Shown: positions 49,568 to 59,258, numbered from the stretch's first letter. The stretch: DNA of 64,000 nucleotides from Rhodopseudomonas_A palustris_F (GCF_000013745.1 NC_007925.1:1426001-1490000); one strand, 5' to 3'. Made by a program: numbers and translations. The notes: generated by a model not told the origin, from the letters alone.

Positions 49568-52255
49568 ATGGCCGGATTCGGCAAGACACTGACGGTGGAC
49601 TGGTCGCGCCGCAACCGCTGGCTTGCGTCGATCGGCCGTTCGCTGATCAGCGCCGGCGACGAAGCCACGGTGCTCGATGAGCCCAGCGAGCATGAAATGC
49701 GCCGGATCCGCGCGGCGCAGATCGACGGCGTCACGCGGCTCACACCGCTCACCATGACCATCAACGTCGCCAATGCGGCGCTGGTCGTGCTGGTGTTCTG
49801 GAATGCCGCCTCCAACCTCTTTCTCGCCGGCTGGATGATGCTGATCGCGATCCTCGCGGCGTGGGCGATGGCCTCGTGGCTTCGCGTGCGGAGCCGACCG
49901 CGCACCGAAGCGTCGCCGCGCGGAATCTCGCGCCTGGTGTTGCACGCGTTCCTGCTGGGGTCGGCGTGGGGTGCCGTCCCGCTGGCGCTGTTTCCGATCG
50001 TGCGGCCGGAATATCAACTGATCATCGCCTGCCTGGTTGCCGGCATGACCTCCGCTGGCGCGTTCTGCCTGTCGACCGTGCCGCGGGCCGGCCTGGCCTA
50101 TACCTGGATCATGGTGCTGGCGTCGGCGGTGGCGCTGTTTCGCTGCGAGGGTGAAGGCTACACCATCACCGCGGTGTTCCTGCTGCTCTACGGCATCGTC
50201 CTGTCGCGCAACCTGGTGGCGCACGGCCATCTGTTCATGGAGAACCTGCGCGCCAAGCTGCAGCTCGAGCACCAGACCGAAATCATCTCGCTGCTGTTGA
50301 AGGATTATCAGGACAACGCCAGCGATTGGCTGTGGCAGACCGCCGCCGACGGCCGGCTGGTGGACATCCCGGAGCGCTTCGTCGAAGCCGCGCAGTTGCC
50401 GTTGTCGCAGCTGCGCGGAGCGACGCTGGCCGACGTGTTGGAATTGCTGTGTCCTTGCGAGCGGGCCACCGTCGACGGCATCATCGCGCTGATGCAGCAA
50501 CGCGAGGCGGTCAACGACGCGGTGGTGCACATCATGGCGGGCGGACAACCGCGGATGTGGTCGGTGAGCGCCAAGCCGACCTTCGACCACAACGGAAAAT
50601 TCGCCGGCTACCGCGGCGTCGGCCGCGACGTCACCGAACGCTGGCGGGCGGAGCGCGCCGAGGCGGAGAACCGCGCCAAGTCGGAATTCCTGGCGATCAT
50701 GAGCCATGAGATCCGCACCCCGATGAACGGCGTGCTCGGGCTCGCCAATATGCTGCTGGAGACCGACCTCGACCCCGAACAGCATCATGCGGTGGAGACG
50801 ATCCGGGAGTCCGGCGACAATCTGCAGCGCATCCTCAACGACATCCTCGATCTGTCCAAGCTCGAGGCCGGCCGCTTTCAGTTCGAGACGGTGGATTTCT
50901 CGCCCGCGGCGTTGGTCGAGGCGGTGTGCTCGGTGGTCCGCTCCAGCGCCAAGGCCAAGGGCCTGGAGATCGAACGGGCGATCGATCCAGGGCTGCCCAA
51001 GGGGCTCAACGGCGACATGGCGCGGATCCGCCAGGTGCTGCTGAATCTCGCCTCCAACGCCGTCAAATTCACCGACCGCGGTCGGGTCACCATCATGGCC
51101 AATTGCGTCTCGCAGGCCGATGGCCGCGCGGTGGTGGAATGGCGGGTCGCCGATACCGGGATCGGCATCGCGACCGACCGCGTCGGGCAACTGTTCAGCG
51201 ATTTCGCCCAGGCCGACGTCTCGATCAACCGCCGCTTCGGCGGCACCGGGCTAGGGCTCGCGATCAGCCGGCGCATCGTCGAGCAGATGGGCGGCGCGAT
51301 CGACGTCAGTTCGGAGCAGGGCAGCGGCAGCACGTTTCGCTTCAGCCTGAACCTGCCGATCAGCGATGTCGTGGTGGCGGACCCGCGGCTCGACCGCGTC
51401 GGCGCCGACGACCTGCGGCTGCGCATTGCGATGCTCGGACGACCGTTGCGCATCCTGATCGCCGAGGACGACAAGACCAACCAGCTGGTGGTCAGCAAGA
51501 TGCTGCAGGAATTTGCCGCCGATATCAGGATCGTGCCCGATGGCGTCGATGCGGTGCAGGCGGTGGCGGAAGCCGATTACGATCTGGTGCTGATGGACGT
51601 GCGGATGCCGCGGATGGACGGCCTCGCCGCGACCCGCGCGATTCGCGCCCAGGGCGGCGCCGCTGCCGCGCTGCCGATCATCGCGCTGACCGCCAACGCC
51701 TTCGCCGAGGATGTCGAGCATTGTCGCGAGGCCGGCATGACCGACTTCATCGCCAAGCCGTTGCGCAAGTCGGTGCTGGTCGCCGCGGTGCTGCGGGCGA
51801 TCCGCGGCGGCGCCAAGCCGATGAGCGCGCTGCAGGCCGACCCTGCGGCGGCCGGGCTCGATCCGCCGATGCCGCCGGAAGCCGCGTTGGCGCAATTGAT
51901 CGTTGAACTCGGCCACGACCAGGTGCTGACCATGACCGAGATGTTCATCAGCGAGACCGAGCGGCGGCTAGAGCTGATCCGGCGGTTCGTCGAGGGCGGC
52001 GATCGCGGGGAAATCGGCCTCGAAGCGCATTCGCTGAAGAGCGGCGCCAAGTTTCTCGGCTTCGAGGACATTGCCAACATCGCGCGCACCATCGAGCGGC
52101 GCGCCGAGCAGATGTCCGCCAGGGCGCTGCACGAACTCGGGCGGCAACTCGACGTGGCGCTGCAGGAGGCCAAGCGTGAGTTGCAGGACGGCGGCGCGCT
52201 GCGACGGGCGCCGTCCAGCACGCAGCAGCCCCCGCCGATCTCTCCGGCCGCCTGA
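49568..52255 (+). CDS. Hybrid sensor histidine kinase with receiver and HPt domains
   Basis: An 895-residue membrane sensor. About six membrane helices lie at residues 55-210. A PAS-like domain follows (about 240-360, DNASDWLWQTAADGRLVDI), then HisKA with the phosphorylated His near 380 (MSHEIRTPMNGV). HATPase_c has N box LLNLASNAVKFTD, VADTGIGIA and GGTGLGLAIS. The receiver has its phospho-Asp near 676 (LVLMDVRMPRMDG) and KPLRKSV. The HPt domain has its His near 820 (EAHSLKSGAKFLG). One protein thus carries all four phosphorelay steps but no output domain; a separate response regulator is expected elsewhere. ATG 49568 directly follows a GTG. Ligand unknown. Confidence 0.92.
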   Translation: MAGFGKTLTVDWSRRNRWLASIGRSLISAGDEATVLDEPSEHEMRRIRAAQIDGVTRLTPLTMTINVANAALVVLVFWNAASNLFLAGWMMLIAILAAWAMASWLRVRSRPRTEASPRGISRLVLHAFLLGSAWGAVPLALFPIVRPEYQLIIACLVAGMTSAGAFCLSTVPRAGLAYTWIMVLASAVALFRCEGEGYTITAVFLLLYGIVLSRNLVAHGHLFMENLRAKLQLEHQTEIISLLLKDYQDNASDWLWQTAADGRLVDIPERFVEAAQLPLSQLRGATLADVLELLCPCERATVDGIIALMQQREAVNDAVVHIMAGGQPRMWSVSAKPTFDHNGKFAGYRGVGRDVTERWRAERAEAENRAKSEFLAIMSHEIRTPMNGVLGLANMLLETDLDPEQHHAVETIRESGDNLQRILNDILDLSKLEAGRFQFETVDFSPAALVEAVCSVVRSSAKAKGLEIERAIDPGLPKGLNGDMARIRQVLLNLASNAVKFTDRGRVTIMANCVSQADGRAVVEWRVADTGIGIATDRVGQLFSDFAQADVSINRRFGGTGLGLAISRRIVEQMGGAIDVSSEQGSGSTFRFSLNLPISDVVVADPRLDRVGADDLRLRIAMLGRPLRILIAEDDKTNQLVVSKMLQEFAADIRIVPDGVDAVQAVAEADYDLVLMDVRMPRMDGLAATRAIRAQGGAAAALPIIALTANAFAEDVEHCREAGMTDFIAKPLRKSVLVAAVLRAIRGGAKPMSALQADPAAAGLDPPMPPEAALAQLIVELGHDQVLTMTEMFISETERRLELIRRFVEGGDRGEIGLEAHSLKSGAKFLGFEDIANIARTIERRAEQMSARALHELGRQLDVALQEAKRELQDGGALRRAPSSTQQPPPISPAA

Positions 52256-52352
52256 GCCGGGCGAGCTGAGACAGACGATCCGGAGCGCTTCGGGCAAATT
52301 GCCGCCCAGAGATCTGCGCCGGGAGCATTCCGCGGCGCGATAAAATGACTAC

Positions 52353-52374
52353 TGACGAATATTGACATTCGTCA
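52353..52374. promoter_or_regulatory. Palindromic operator overlapping -35 of the RND operon
   Basis: TGACGAAT-ATTGAC-ATTCGTCA is a perfect 8-bp inverted repeat with a 6-base centre. A TTGACA -35 element (52362-52367) lies in it. It is about 45 bases before the adaptor gene, and the operon encodes a TetR regulator. The downstream -10 is weak. The natural reading is the TetR operator; not proven. Confidence 0.55.
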
Positions 52375-52418
52375 CAATTCACATCAGGTTTCCATCGCTG
52401 TTGGCTTGAGGAATTGTG

Positions 52419-53516
52419 ATGTCTTGGAATGTGCCCACCCGTGGTCTGCTGCCGCCGCTGGCCGCGGTCGGTCTGGCGCTGGCTCTCAGCGGCTGCGGCC
52501 AGAAAGAGGCTGCGAAGGCGCCGCCGCCCCGCCCGGTGCTGGTGGCCAGTGTGCACTACGCCGCGGAGGCGCCGGAGCGCAGCTTCGTCGGCACCATCCG
52601 GCCGCGGATCGAGGCCGATATCGGCTTCCGGGTCGCCGGCAAGATCGCCAAACGGCTGGTCGAGGTCGGTCAGAGCGTCGAGGTCGGCCAACCCTTGGCG
52701 CAGCTCGACGAGGTGGATCTCAAGCTGCAGGCCGAGCAGGCCGAAGCCGAGCGCCGCGCCGCCACCGGCGTGCTGGCGCAGGCCGCCGCCGCCGAGAACC
52801 GCGCCAAGGAGCTGCGCGCCAAGGGCTGGGCCACCGACGCCCAGCTCGATCAGGCCAAGGCCAGCGCCGACGAGGCCCGCGCCCGGCTCAATCGCGCCGA
52901 GCGCTCGGTCGAACTCACCAACAACAGCCTGTCCTACGCTACGCTCGTTGCCGACACCCGCGGCGTGGTCACCGCGACGCTGATCGATGCCGGCCAGGTG
53001 GTGGCGGCCGGCCAGACCGCGATCCGAGTGGCGCGTTTCGCCGAGAAGGAAGCCGTGGTGGCGATTCCGGAGACGCTGATCGGTCGGGCCAAGGACGGCA
53101 CCGCCACGGTGACGCTGTGGTCGGACCCGAACCGGAAATACGCCGCGAAATTGCGCGAGATCGCGCCCAACGCCGATGCGGCGACCCGTACTTACCTGGC
53201 GAAATTCTCGCTGCCCGAAGCCGGCGACGAGGTCGCGCTCGGGATGACCGCGACGCTGACGCTGGCCGATCCGAACACGCAACGGGTGGCGCGGCTGCCG
53301 CTGTCGGCGCTGTTCAACCAGGGCACCCAGCCGTCGTTCTACGTGGTCGATGATGCGGGCCAAGTCACGTTGCAGCCGGTGGCGGTCAAGGCCTACGAGA
53401 CCACCGACGTGCTGATCAGCGGCGGCGTCGCCGAGGGCGCCAAGGTGGTGGTGCTTGGGGTGCAGAAACTCGATCCGGCCGAGAAGGTCCGGGTCGTTTC
53501 GGCGCTGACGTTTTGA
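52419..53516 (+). CDS. RND efflux periplasmic adaptor (MFP) lipoprotein
   Basis: A 365-residue membrane fusion protein linking the RND pump to an outer-membrane channel. The lipoprotein signal ends LSGC (Cys near 27). The lipoyl halves read GFRVAGKIAKRLVEVGQSVEVGQ and SYATLVADTRGVVTATLIDAG, with an alpha-hairpin (about 105-165) between. The beta-barrel domain follows, ending LDPAEKVRVV. ATG 52419 with TTGAGGAA upstream; a GTG just before is less likely. Confidence 0.92.
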   Translation: MSWNVPTRGLLPPLAAVGLALALSGCGQKEAAKAPPPRPVLVASVHYAAEAPERSFVGTIRPRIEADIGFRVAGKIAKRLVEVGQSVEVGQPLAQLDEVDLKLQAEQAEAERRAATGVLAQAAAAENRAKELRAKGWATDAQLDQAKASADEARARLNRAERSVELTNNSLSYATLVADTRGVVTATLIDAGQVVAAGQTAIRVARFAEKEAVVAIPETLIGRAKDGTATVTLWSDPNRKYAAKLREIAPNADAATRTYLAKFSLPEAGDEVALGMTATLTLADPNTQRVARLPLSALFNQGTQPSFYVVDDAGQVTLQPVAVKAYETTDVLISGGVAEGAKVVVLGVQKLDPAEKVRVVSALTF

Positions 53517-53530
53517 GCGGGGACGGCGCG

Positions 53531-56500
53531 ATGCATCGTTTCAACCTGTCGGCCTGGGCGGTCGGCCATCCGGCGCTGATCCTGTTCATGATCGTCGCGC
53601 TCGGCGTCGGCGGCCTGTTCTCCTATCAGCGGCTGGGCCGCGCCGAAGACCCGTCCTTCACCATCAAGGTGGTGATCGTCTCGGCGATCTGGCCCGGCGC
53701 GACCGCCAAGGAAATGCAGGATCAGGTCGCCGATCCGATCGAGAAGAAGCTGCAGGAATTGCCGTATTTCGACAAGGTGCAGACCTATTCGAAGCCCGGC
53801 TTCACCGCGATGAACATCTCGTTCCGCGACAACACCCCGCCGAAGGACGTGCCCGAGCTGTTCTATCAGGTGCGCAAGAAGATCGACGACATCCGCGGCG
53901 ACCTGCCGTCCGGCCTGATCGGTCCGAGCGTCAACGACGAATATGGCGACGTCGACTCCGTCCTTTACATGATGACCGGCGACGGCGCCGACTACGCGCA
54001 GCTGAAGAAGGTCGCCGAAGGCATGCGGCAGCATCTGTTGAAAGTGCCGGGCGTCACCAAGGTCAACATCTACGGCACCCAGGACGAGCGGATCTACGTC
54101 GAATTCTCCCATGCCAAGCTGGCGACGCTGGGGGTGACGCCGCAGGCGCTGTTCGATTCGCTGGCCAAGCAGAACGCGGTGGTGCCGGCTGGCACCGTGG
54201 AAACCTCGGCGCAGCGGGTGCCGCTGCGCGTCAGCGGCGCGCTCGACGGCGCCAAGGCGGTGGCCGAAACCCCGGTGGAAAGCAACGGCCGGGTGTTTCG
54301 TCTCGGCGACATCGCCAGCGTCAGCCACGGCTATGTCGATCCCACCGACTACATGGTGCGGCAGAAGGGCAAGCCGGCGCTCGGCATCGGCGTGGTGATG
54401 GCGAAGGGCGTCAACATCATCGACCTCGGCGCCGACGTCGCCAAGGCCACCGCCGAATTCATGACCGCGGTGCCGCAGGGCATCGACATCGAACAGATCG
54501 CCGACCAGCCGCAAGTCGTCGACCACGCGGTCGGCGAATTCGTGCGCTCCTTCATCGAGGCGCTGGTGATCGTGTTGTTCGTCAGCTTCCTGGCGCTCGG
54601 CTGGCGCACCGGCATCGTGGTGGCGCTCTCGGTGCCGCTGGTCTTGACCATCGTCTTCATCGTGATGAACGCGATGTCGATCGACCTGCACCGCGTCACG
54701 CTCGGCGCGCTGATCATCGCGCTCGGGCTATTGGTCGACGACGCCATCATCGCGGTGGAGATGATGGTGGTGAAGATGGAGCAGGGCTGGGAGCGCGCCA
54801 AGGCGGCATCGTTCGCCTGGGAGTCCACGGCGTTTCCGATGCTGACCGGCACGCTGGTCACCGCGGCGGGCTTCCTGCCGATCGGCTTCGCCAATTCCTC
54901 CGTGGGCGAATATACCGGCGGCATCTTCTGGGTGGTGGCGATCGCGCTGGTGGCGTCGTGGTTCGTGGCCGTGATCTTCACGCCGTATATCGGCGTCCGG
55001 CTGTTGCCGGATTTTTCCAAGCGGCCGCATCACGATCCGGAGGCGGTGTACGAGACCCGGTTCTACCGGCTGTTTCGTCGCGTCATCCAGTGGTGCATCC
55101 GCTGGCGCGCCACCGTGGTGCTGGCGACGGTCGGGGCCTTCGCGCTGTCGATCGCAGGCTTCGGCCTGATCCAGCAGCAGTTCTTTCCGACCTCGGAGCG
55201 GCCGGAACTGTTTCTGCAGCTGCGGCTGCCGCAAGGCACCGCCTTCGCCGTCACCATGGACAGCGTCAAGCAAGCCGAGACTTTGCTGAAAGACGATTCC
55301 GACATCGCCACCTACACCGCCTATGTGGGCAAGGGGCCGCCGCGGTTCTGGATGGGTCTCAGCCCGGAGCTGCCGAACGAATCCTACGCCGAGATCGTCA
55401 TCGTCACCAAGGACGTGGCGGCGCGCGAGCGGGTCAAGGCGCGGCTCGAAGCCGCCGCCCTGGCCGGGCAGTTGTCCGAAGCCCGGGTGCGGGTCGATCA
55501 GTTCAATTTCGGCCCGCCGGTCGGCTTCCCGGTGCAGTTCCGGGTGATCGGACCTGATACCAGGAAGGTGCGCGAGATCGCCTATCAGGTCCGCGACGTG
55601 GTGCGCGGCAATGCCGACGTGCTCGATCCGCATCTCGATTGGAACGAGCAGACGCCGTATCTGAAGCTCGCGGTCGACCAGGACCGCGCCCGCGCGCTCG
55701 GGCTGACGCCGCAGGACGTCTCGCAGGCGCTCGCCATGCTGATCTCCGGCGCCAACGTCACCACGGTGCGCGACGGCGTCGAGAAGGTCGGCGTGGTGGC
55801 GCGTGCGGTGGCCTCCGAGCGGCTCGATCTCGGCCGCGTCAGCGATCTCACCGTGACCTCGCGGGGCGGCGTCGCGGTGCCGCTGTCGCAGATCGCCAAG
55901 ATCGAATACGCCCATGAGGAGCCGATCCTGTGGCGGCGCAATCGCGACATGGCGATCACGGTGCGCGGCGACGTCGCGCCCGGCAAGCAGGCGCCCGACG
56001 TCACCAACGCGATCTGGCCGAAGCTGCAGGGCATCCGCGACAGCCTGCAGCCGGCCTACCGGATCGAGATCGGCGGCGCGATCGAGGAATCCGCCAAGGG
56101 CAATTCTTCGATCTTCATGCTGTTTCCGCTGATGGTGATCATCATGCTGGCGCTGCTGATGATCCAGCTGCAGAGCTTCTCGCGGCTGCTGCTGGTGTTT
56201 CTCACCGCCCCGCTCGGCATCATCGGCGCATCATTGGGGCTCAACGTCGCCCGCCAGCCGTTCGGCTTCGTCGCTCTGCTCGGGCTGATCGCGCTCGCCG
56301 GCATGATCATGCGCAACGCGGTGATCCTGGTCGACCAGATCGAGACCGATGTCAGCCATGGCCTGACGAGGCGCGCCGCGATCGTCGAGGCCACCATTCG
56401 GCGCGCGCGGCCAGTGGTGTTGACCGCGCTGGCGGCGATCCTGGCGATGGTCCCGCTGACCCGCTCGGCATTCTGGGGGCCGATGGCGGTCACCATCATG

Positions 56501-56671
56501 GGCGGGCTGTTCGTCGCCACCTTCCTGACGCTGCTGTATCTGCCGGGACTCTACGCGCTCTGGTTCCGCAACAGCCTGGACGAAGCCGGTCCTGGCGATC
56601 AGGCCGATCTCGCGCCGCAGCATGAGACTGAAAAGCGTTCGCCGATCCCCCTTGCCGCCGCCGCGGAATAA
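53531..56671 (+). CDS. RND efflux pump inner-membrane transporter
   Basis: A 1046-residue RND transporter with twelve membrane helices and two large periplasmic loops. The proton-relay aspartates are in TM4, GLLVDDAIIAVEM, and the C-terminal half mirrors it (MIMRNAVILVDQIE). N-terminal NLSAWAVGHPALILFMIV is typical of the group near AcrB/MexB-like HAE1 pumps. ATG 53531 has GGGGAC upstream. Substrate unknown; no outer-membrane channel gene is linked, so a shared TolC-type partner is expected. Confidence 0.93.
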   Translation: MHRFNLSAWAVGHPALILFMIVALGVGGLFSYQRLGRAEDPSFTIKVVIVSAIWPGATAKEMQDQVADPIEKKLQELPYFDKVQTYSKPGFTAMNISFRDNTPPKDVPELFYQVRKKIDDIRGDLPSGLIGPSVNDEYGDVDSVLYMMTGDGADYAQLKKVAEGMRQHLLKVPGVTKVNIYGTQDERIYVEFSHAKLATLGVTPQALFDSLAKQNAVVPAGTVETSAQRVPLRVSGALDGAKAVAETPVESNGRVFRLGDIASVSHGYVDPTDYMVRQKGKPALGIGVVMAKGVNIIDLGADVAKATAEFMTAVPQGIDIEQIADQPQVVDHAVGEFVRSFIEALVIVLFVSFLALGWRTGIVVALSVPLVLTIVFIVMNAMSIDLHRVTLGALIIALGLLVDDAIIAVEMMVVKMEQGWERAKAASFAWESTAFPMLTGTLVTAAGFLPIGFANSSVGEYTGGIFWVVAIALVASWFVAVIFTPYIGVRLLPDFSKRPHHDPEAVYETRFYRLFRRVIQWCIRWRATVVLATVGAFALSIAGFGLIQQQFFPTSERPELFLQLRLPQGTAFAVTMDSVKQAETLLKDDSDIATYTAYVGKGPPRFWMGLSPELPNESYAEIVIVTKDVAARERVKARLEAAALAGQLSEARVRVDQFNFGPPVGFPVQFRVIGPDTRKVREIAYQVRDVVRGNADVLDPHLDWNEQTPYLKLAVDQDRARALGLTPQDVSQALAMLISGANVTTVRDGVEKVGVVARAVASERLDLGRVSDLTVTSRGGVAVPLSQIAKIEYAHEEPILWRRNRDMAITVRGDVAPGKQAPDVTNAIWPKLQGIRDSLQPAYRIEIGGAIEESAKGNSSIFMLFPLMVIIMLALLMIQLQSFSRLLLVFLTAPLGIIGASLGLNVARQPFGFVALLGLIALAGMIMRNAVILVDQIETDVSHGLTRRAAIVEATIRRARPVVLTALAAILAMVPLTRSAFWGPMAVTIMGGLFVATFLTLLYLPGLYALWFRNSLDEAGPGDQADLAPQHETEKRSPIPLAAAAE

Positions 56672-56689
56672 TAGAACATTGGGTGACAT

Positions 56690-57325
56690 ATGACCCTGGC
56701 CGCCGAGCACCTTGAAGTCGACATGCGCGAACGCGTCCTCGTGGTCGCAGAACGGCTGTTTCGCGAGATCGGCTATCAGAAGACCACCGTCGCCGACATC
56801 GCCAAGGTGATGCGGATGTCGCCGGCCAACGTCTATCGCTTCTTCGATTCCAAGAAGGCGATTCACGAAGGCGTGGCGCGGCGGCTGATGGGCGAGGTCG
56901 AGGCGGCGGCGGACGCCATCGTGCGACGCGCCGCGCCCGCGGCGCAGCGGTTGCGCGACCTACTGACGACGATCCACCGCATGAACGCCGAACGCTATGT
57001 CGGCGACGCCAAGCTGCACGAGATGGTCGCGATCGCCATGGAACAGAGCTGGGATGTCTGCGTGGCGCATTTCGAGCGGATCACCGGCATGATCGCGGAG
57101 GTGATCGCCGAGGGGAAGGCCGCCGGCGAATTCAATGCGCCGGATGTGCCGCTGGCGGCGACATGTACCTGTACCGCCATGATCCATTTCTTTCACCCGC
57201 AGCTGATCGCCCATGTCGACGACAAGCCGGGTCCGACCATCGATCAGATGATCGATTTCGTGCTCGCCGCGCTCGCGCCGCACCGCGCTTCCACCCCGGC
57301 TTCCTCCCCCGCCAACCAGAGATGA
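56690..57325 (+). CDS. TetR family transcriptional regulator
   Basis: A 211-residue regulator, 18 bases after the RND gene. The N-terminal HTH is TTVADIAKVMRMSPANVYRFF, followed by DSKKAIHEG. The C-terminal ligand domain is helical. It is probably cotranscribed with the pump and represses the operon through the palindrome at 52353-52374. Inducer unknown. Confidence 0.9.
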   Translation: MTLAAEHLEVDMRERVLVVAERLFREIGYQKTTVADIAKVMRMSPANVYRFFDSKKAIHEGVARRLMGEVEAAADAIVRRAAPAAQRLRDLLTTIHRMNAERYVGDAKLHEMVAIAMEQSWDVCVAHFERITGMIAEVIAEGKAAGEFNAPDVPLAATCTCTAMIHFFHPQLIAHVDDKPGPTIDQMIDFVLAALAPHRASTPASSPANQR

Positions 57326-57329
57326 TCGC

Positions 57330-57956
57330 GTGACCGATGTAATCGACGTGCACTATTACGAGCCGGTGAACGGCCATGGCCTCAAGCATGATCCGTTCAA
57401 CGCCATCGTCGGCCCGCGGCCGATCGGCTGGATCTCGTCGCGCGACGCCGACGGCCACGTCAATCTCGCGCCCTACAGCTTCTTCAACGCCTTCAATTAT
57501 CGCCCGCCGCTGATCGGCTTTTCCAGCACCACCTGGAAGGACACCGTCGCCAACATCCAGGCCACCGGCGAATTCGTCTGGAATCTCGCCACCAAGGATC
57601 TGGCGCAGGCGATGAACCAGACCTCGGCGACGCTGCCGCACGAAGTCAACGAGTTCACCGTCGCCGGGCTGACCGAGCTGCCCAGCAGACTGGTCAAGCC
57701 GCCGCGGGTCGGCGAAAGCCCGGTGTCGTTCGAATGCAAGCTGTCGCAACTGATCCAGCTGCAGGGCGCCGATGGCCACAAGGCCGAGGCCTGGCTGACG
57801 ATCGGCGAAGTCGTCGCCGTGCACATCGACAGGCGGCTGATCAAGGACGGCGTCTACCAGACCGCAGAGGCGCATCCGATCCTGCGCGCCGGCCGCATGG
57901 GCGACTATCTCGAGGTGACGCCGGAGGCAATGTTCGAGATGCCGCGCCCTGCATGA
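57330..57956 (+). CDS. Flavin reductase-like FMN-binding protein
   Basis: A 208-residue flavoprotein of the flavin-reductase-like split-barrel family: IVGPRPIGWISSRDADGHVN, then LAPYSFFNAFNYRPPLIGFSS. GTG 57330 is the start, 4 bases after the TetR stop, so it may be in the same operon. It may supply reduced flavin to an oxygenase, but no partner is near. Confidence 0.85.
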   Translation: MTDVIDVHYYEPVNGHGLKHDPFNAIVGPRPIGWISSRDADGHVNLAPYSFFNAFNYRPPLIGFSSTTWKDTVANIQATGEFVWNLATKDLAQAMNQTSATLPHEVNEFTVAGLTELPSRLVKPPRVGESPVSFECKLSQLIQLQGADGHKAEAWLTIGEVVAVHIDRRLIKDGVYQTAEAHPILRAGRMGDYLEVTPEAMFEMPRPA

Positions 57957-57994
57957 GCGGCTGATTCGTTAGACGCTCAGCCAACTCTCAGACT

Positions 57995-58133
57995 TGTGCC
58001 CCGGACGCAGCGCAACGCGCCGCGAAAGCGGCGTGGTGCGCTGCAGAGCCGGGGCCGTTACGGAACGCGGCATCTGGAACGGTCCCGGTTCTGCGGAACA
58101 GCGCGAAATGCGCTGCTCCTTGCCCGGGACACA
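57995..58133. repeat. Palindromic intergenic repeat, family D copy 2
   Basis: Starts TGTGCCCCGGACGC and ends GCCCGGGACACA, with AGAGCCGGGGCCGTTACGGAA and GGAACGGTCCCGGTTCTGCG between. The same outer arms and central GGGGCCGTTACG as 48134-48269, about 10 kb away. Confidence 0.85.
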
Positions 58134-58292
58134 GTTGCTGGGCGTCTCTCGTTAGACTGTCGCGCGCCGCGGCGGCATAGCCGGCGCAGCAGTCCGGATT
58201 TTTCATCGCTGCGTTGCGACAACGCCGCGATCTCGTGCGTTGACCCGTTCGGCGAACACCAGCACCATGGGTTGTTTTCGGCGAGGTGATAC

Positions 58293-59117
58293 GTGGCGGG
58301 ACTGACCCATCGGCAATCCGAAATTCTCAATATCGCGCGCTCGTTCGGGCGGGTGATGGTCGACGACCTGACCCGGCGGTTCGAGGTGTCGGCGCAGACC
58401 ATCCGCAAGGACCTCAACGACCTCTGCGACCGCCGCTCGCTGACCCGCATCCACGGCGGCGCGATCATCGCCTCCGGGGTCGAGAACCTGGCCTATGAGG
58501 CGCGGCGCTTCGTCGCCGCCGAGGAGAAGAAGGCGATCGGCGCCGCCGCAGCAGCGCAGATCCCCAACGGCTGTTCGCTGTTCATCAATATCGGCACCAC
58601 CACCGAGGAGGTCGCCAGCGCGCTCACCTCGCATGAAGACCTGCTGGTGATCACCAACAACCTCAACGTCGCGATGCAGCTGTATCGCCATCCGCGGATC
58701 GAGGTGATCGTCGCCGGCGGCACGGTGCGGCGCGCCGACGGCGCGGTGATCGGATCGGCGGCGATCAGCCTGATCGGCCAGTTCAAGGTCGACTACGCGA
58801 TCATCGGCGCCTCGGCGATCGACGAGGAGGGCGCGCTGCTCGACTTCGACTACCGCGAGGTGCAGGCGGCGCAGGCGATCGTCGCCAACGCCCGCAGCGT
58901 CATGCTGGTCGCCGACTCCACCAAATTGCGGCGCAGCGCCCCGGTGCGGATCGCCCATCTCAGCCAGATTCAAACCTTCGTCACCGACCTGGCGCTGCCG
59001 GATTCGTTGCAAAGCATCTGCGACGCCAAGGGAATTCACGTCATCACCGCGCTGCCGAAGCGCCCCGTCGAGAGCGAGGAGGCGGTGCCGGAGCTGCCGA
59101 TGCTGCGGCAGGATTAG
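58293..59117 (+). CDS. glpR: DeoR-family repressor, probable GlpR
   Basis: A 274-residue DeoR-type regulator. The N-terminal HTH is VDDLTRRFEVSAQTIRKDLN, followed by LCDRRSLTRIHGGAII. The C-terminal sugar-phosphate sensor has FINIGTTTEEVASAL and ITNNLNVA. The DLNxL spacing and gene order next to glpD support GlpR, which is released by glycerol-3-phosphate. GTG start with CGAGGTGA upstream. Confidence 0.88.
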   Translation: MAGLTHRQSEILNIARSFGRVMVDDLTRRFEVSAQTIRKDLNDLCDRRSLTRIHGGAIIASGVENLAYEARRFVAAEEKKAIGAAAAAQIPNGCSLFINIGTTTEEVASALTSHEDLLVITNNLNVAMQLYRHPRIEVIVAGGTVRRADGAVIGSAAISLIGQFKVDYAIIGASAIDEEGALLDFDYREVQAAQAIVANARSVMLVADSTKLRRSAPVRIAHLSQIQTFVTDLALPDSLQSICDAKGIHVITALPKRPVESEEAVPELPMLRQD

Positions 59118-59153
59118 GCATCTGCCCGGGCTGCAAGCCACCATGAGGGGCTT

Positions 59154-59210
59154 GCTTTCGTTTTACGTTGTGTTTTAATCGGATTCGAAAGCCATTCGCA
59201 TATAAGCGAA
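59154..59210. promoter_or_regulatory. Candidate GlpR operators before glpD
   Basis: Two inverted repeats lie between glpR and glpD: GCTTTCG (59154-59160) with CGAAAGC (59186-59192), and TTCGC-ATATAA-GCGAA (59195-59210). Both use the TTCG word, as expected for DeoR/GlpR sites in this class. They would control glpD and the transporter genes. Confidence 0.45.
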
Positions 59211-59258
59211 GGCTTGCGAGGAATCGCCTACAACAAGAATTGGTCGGGGGAAGCGTCG

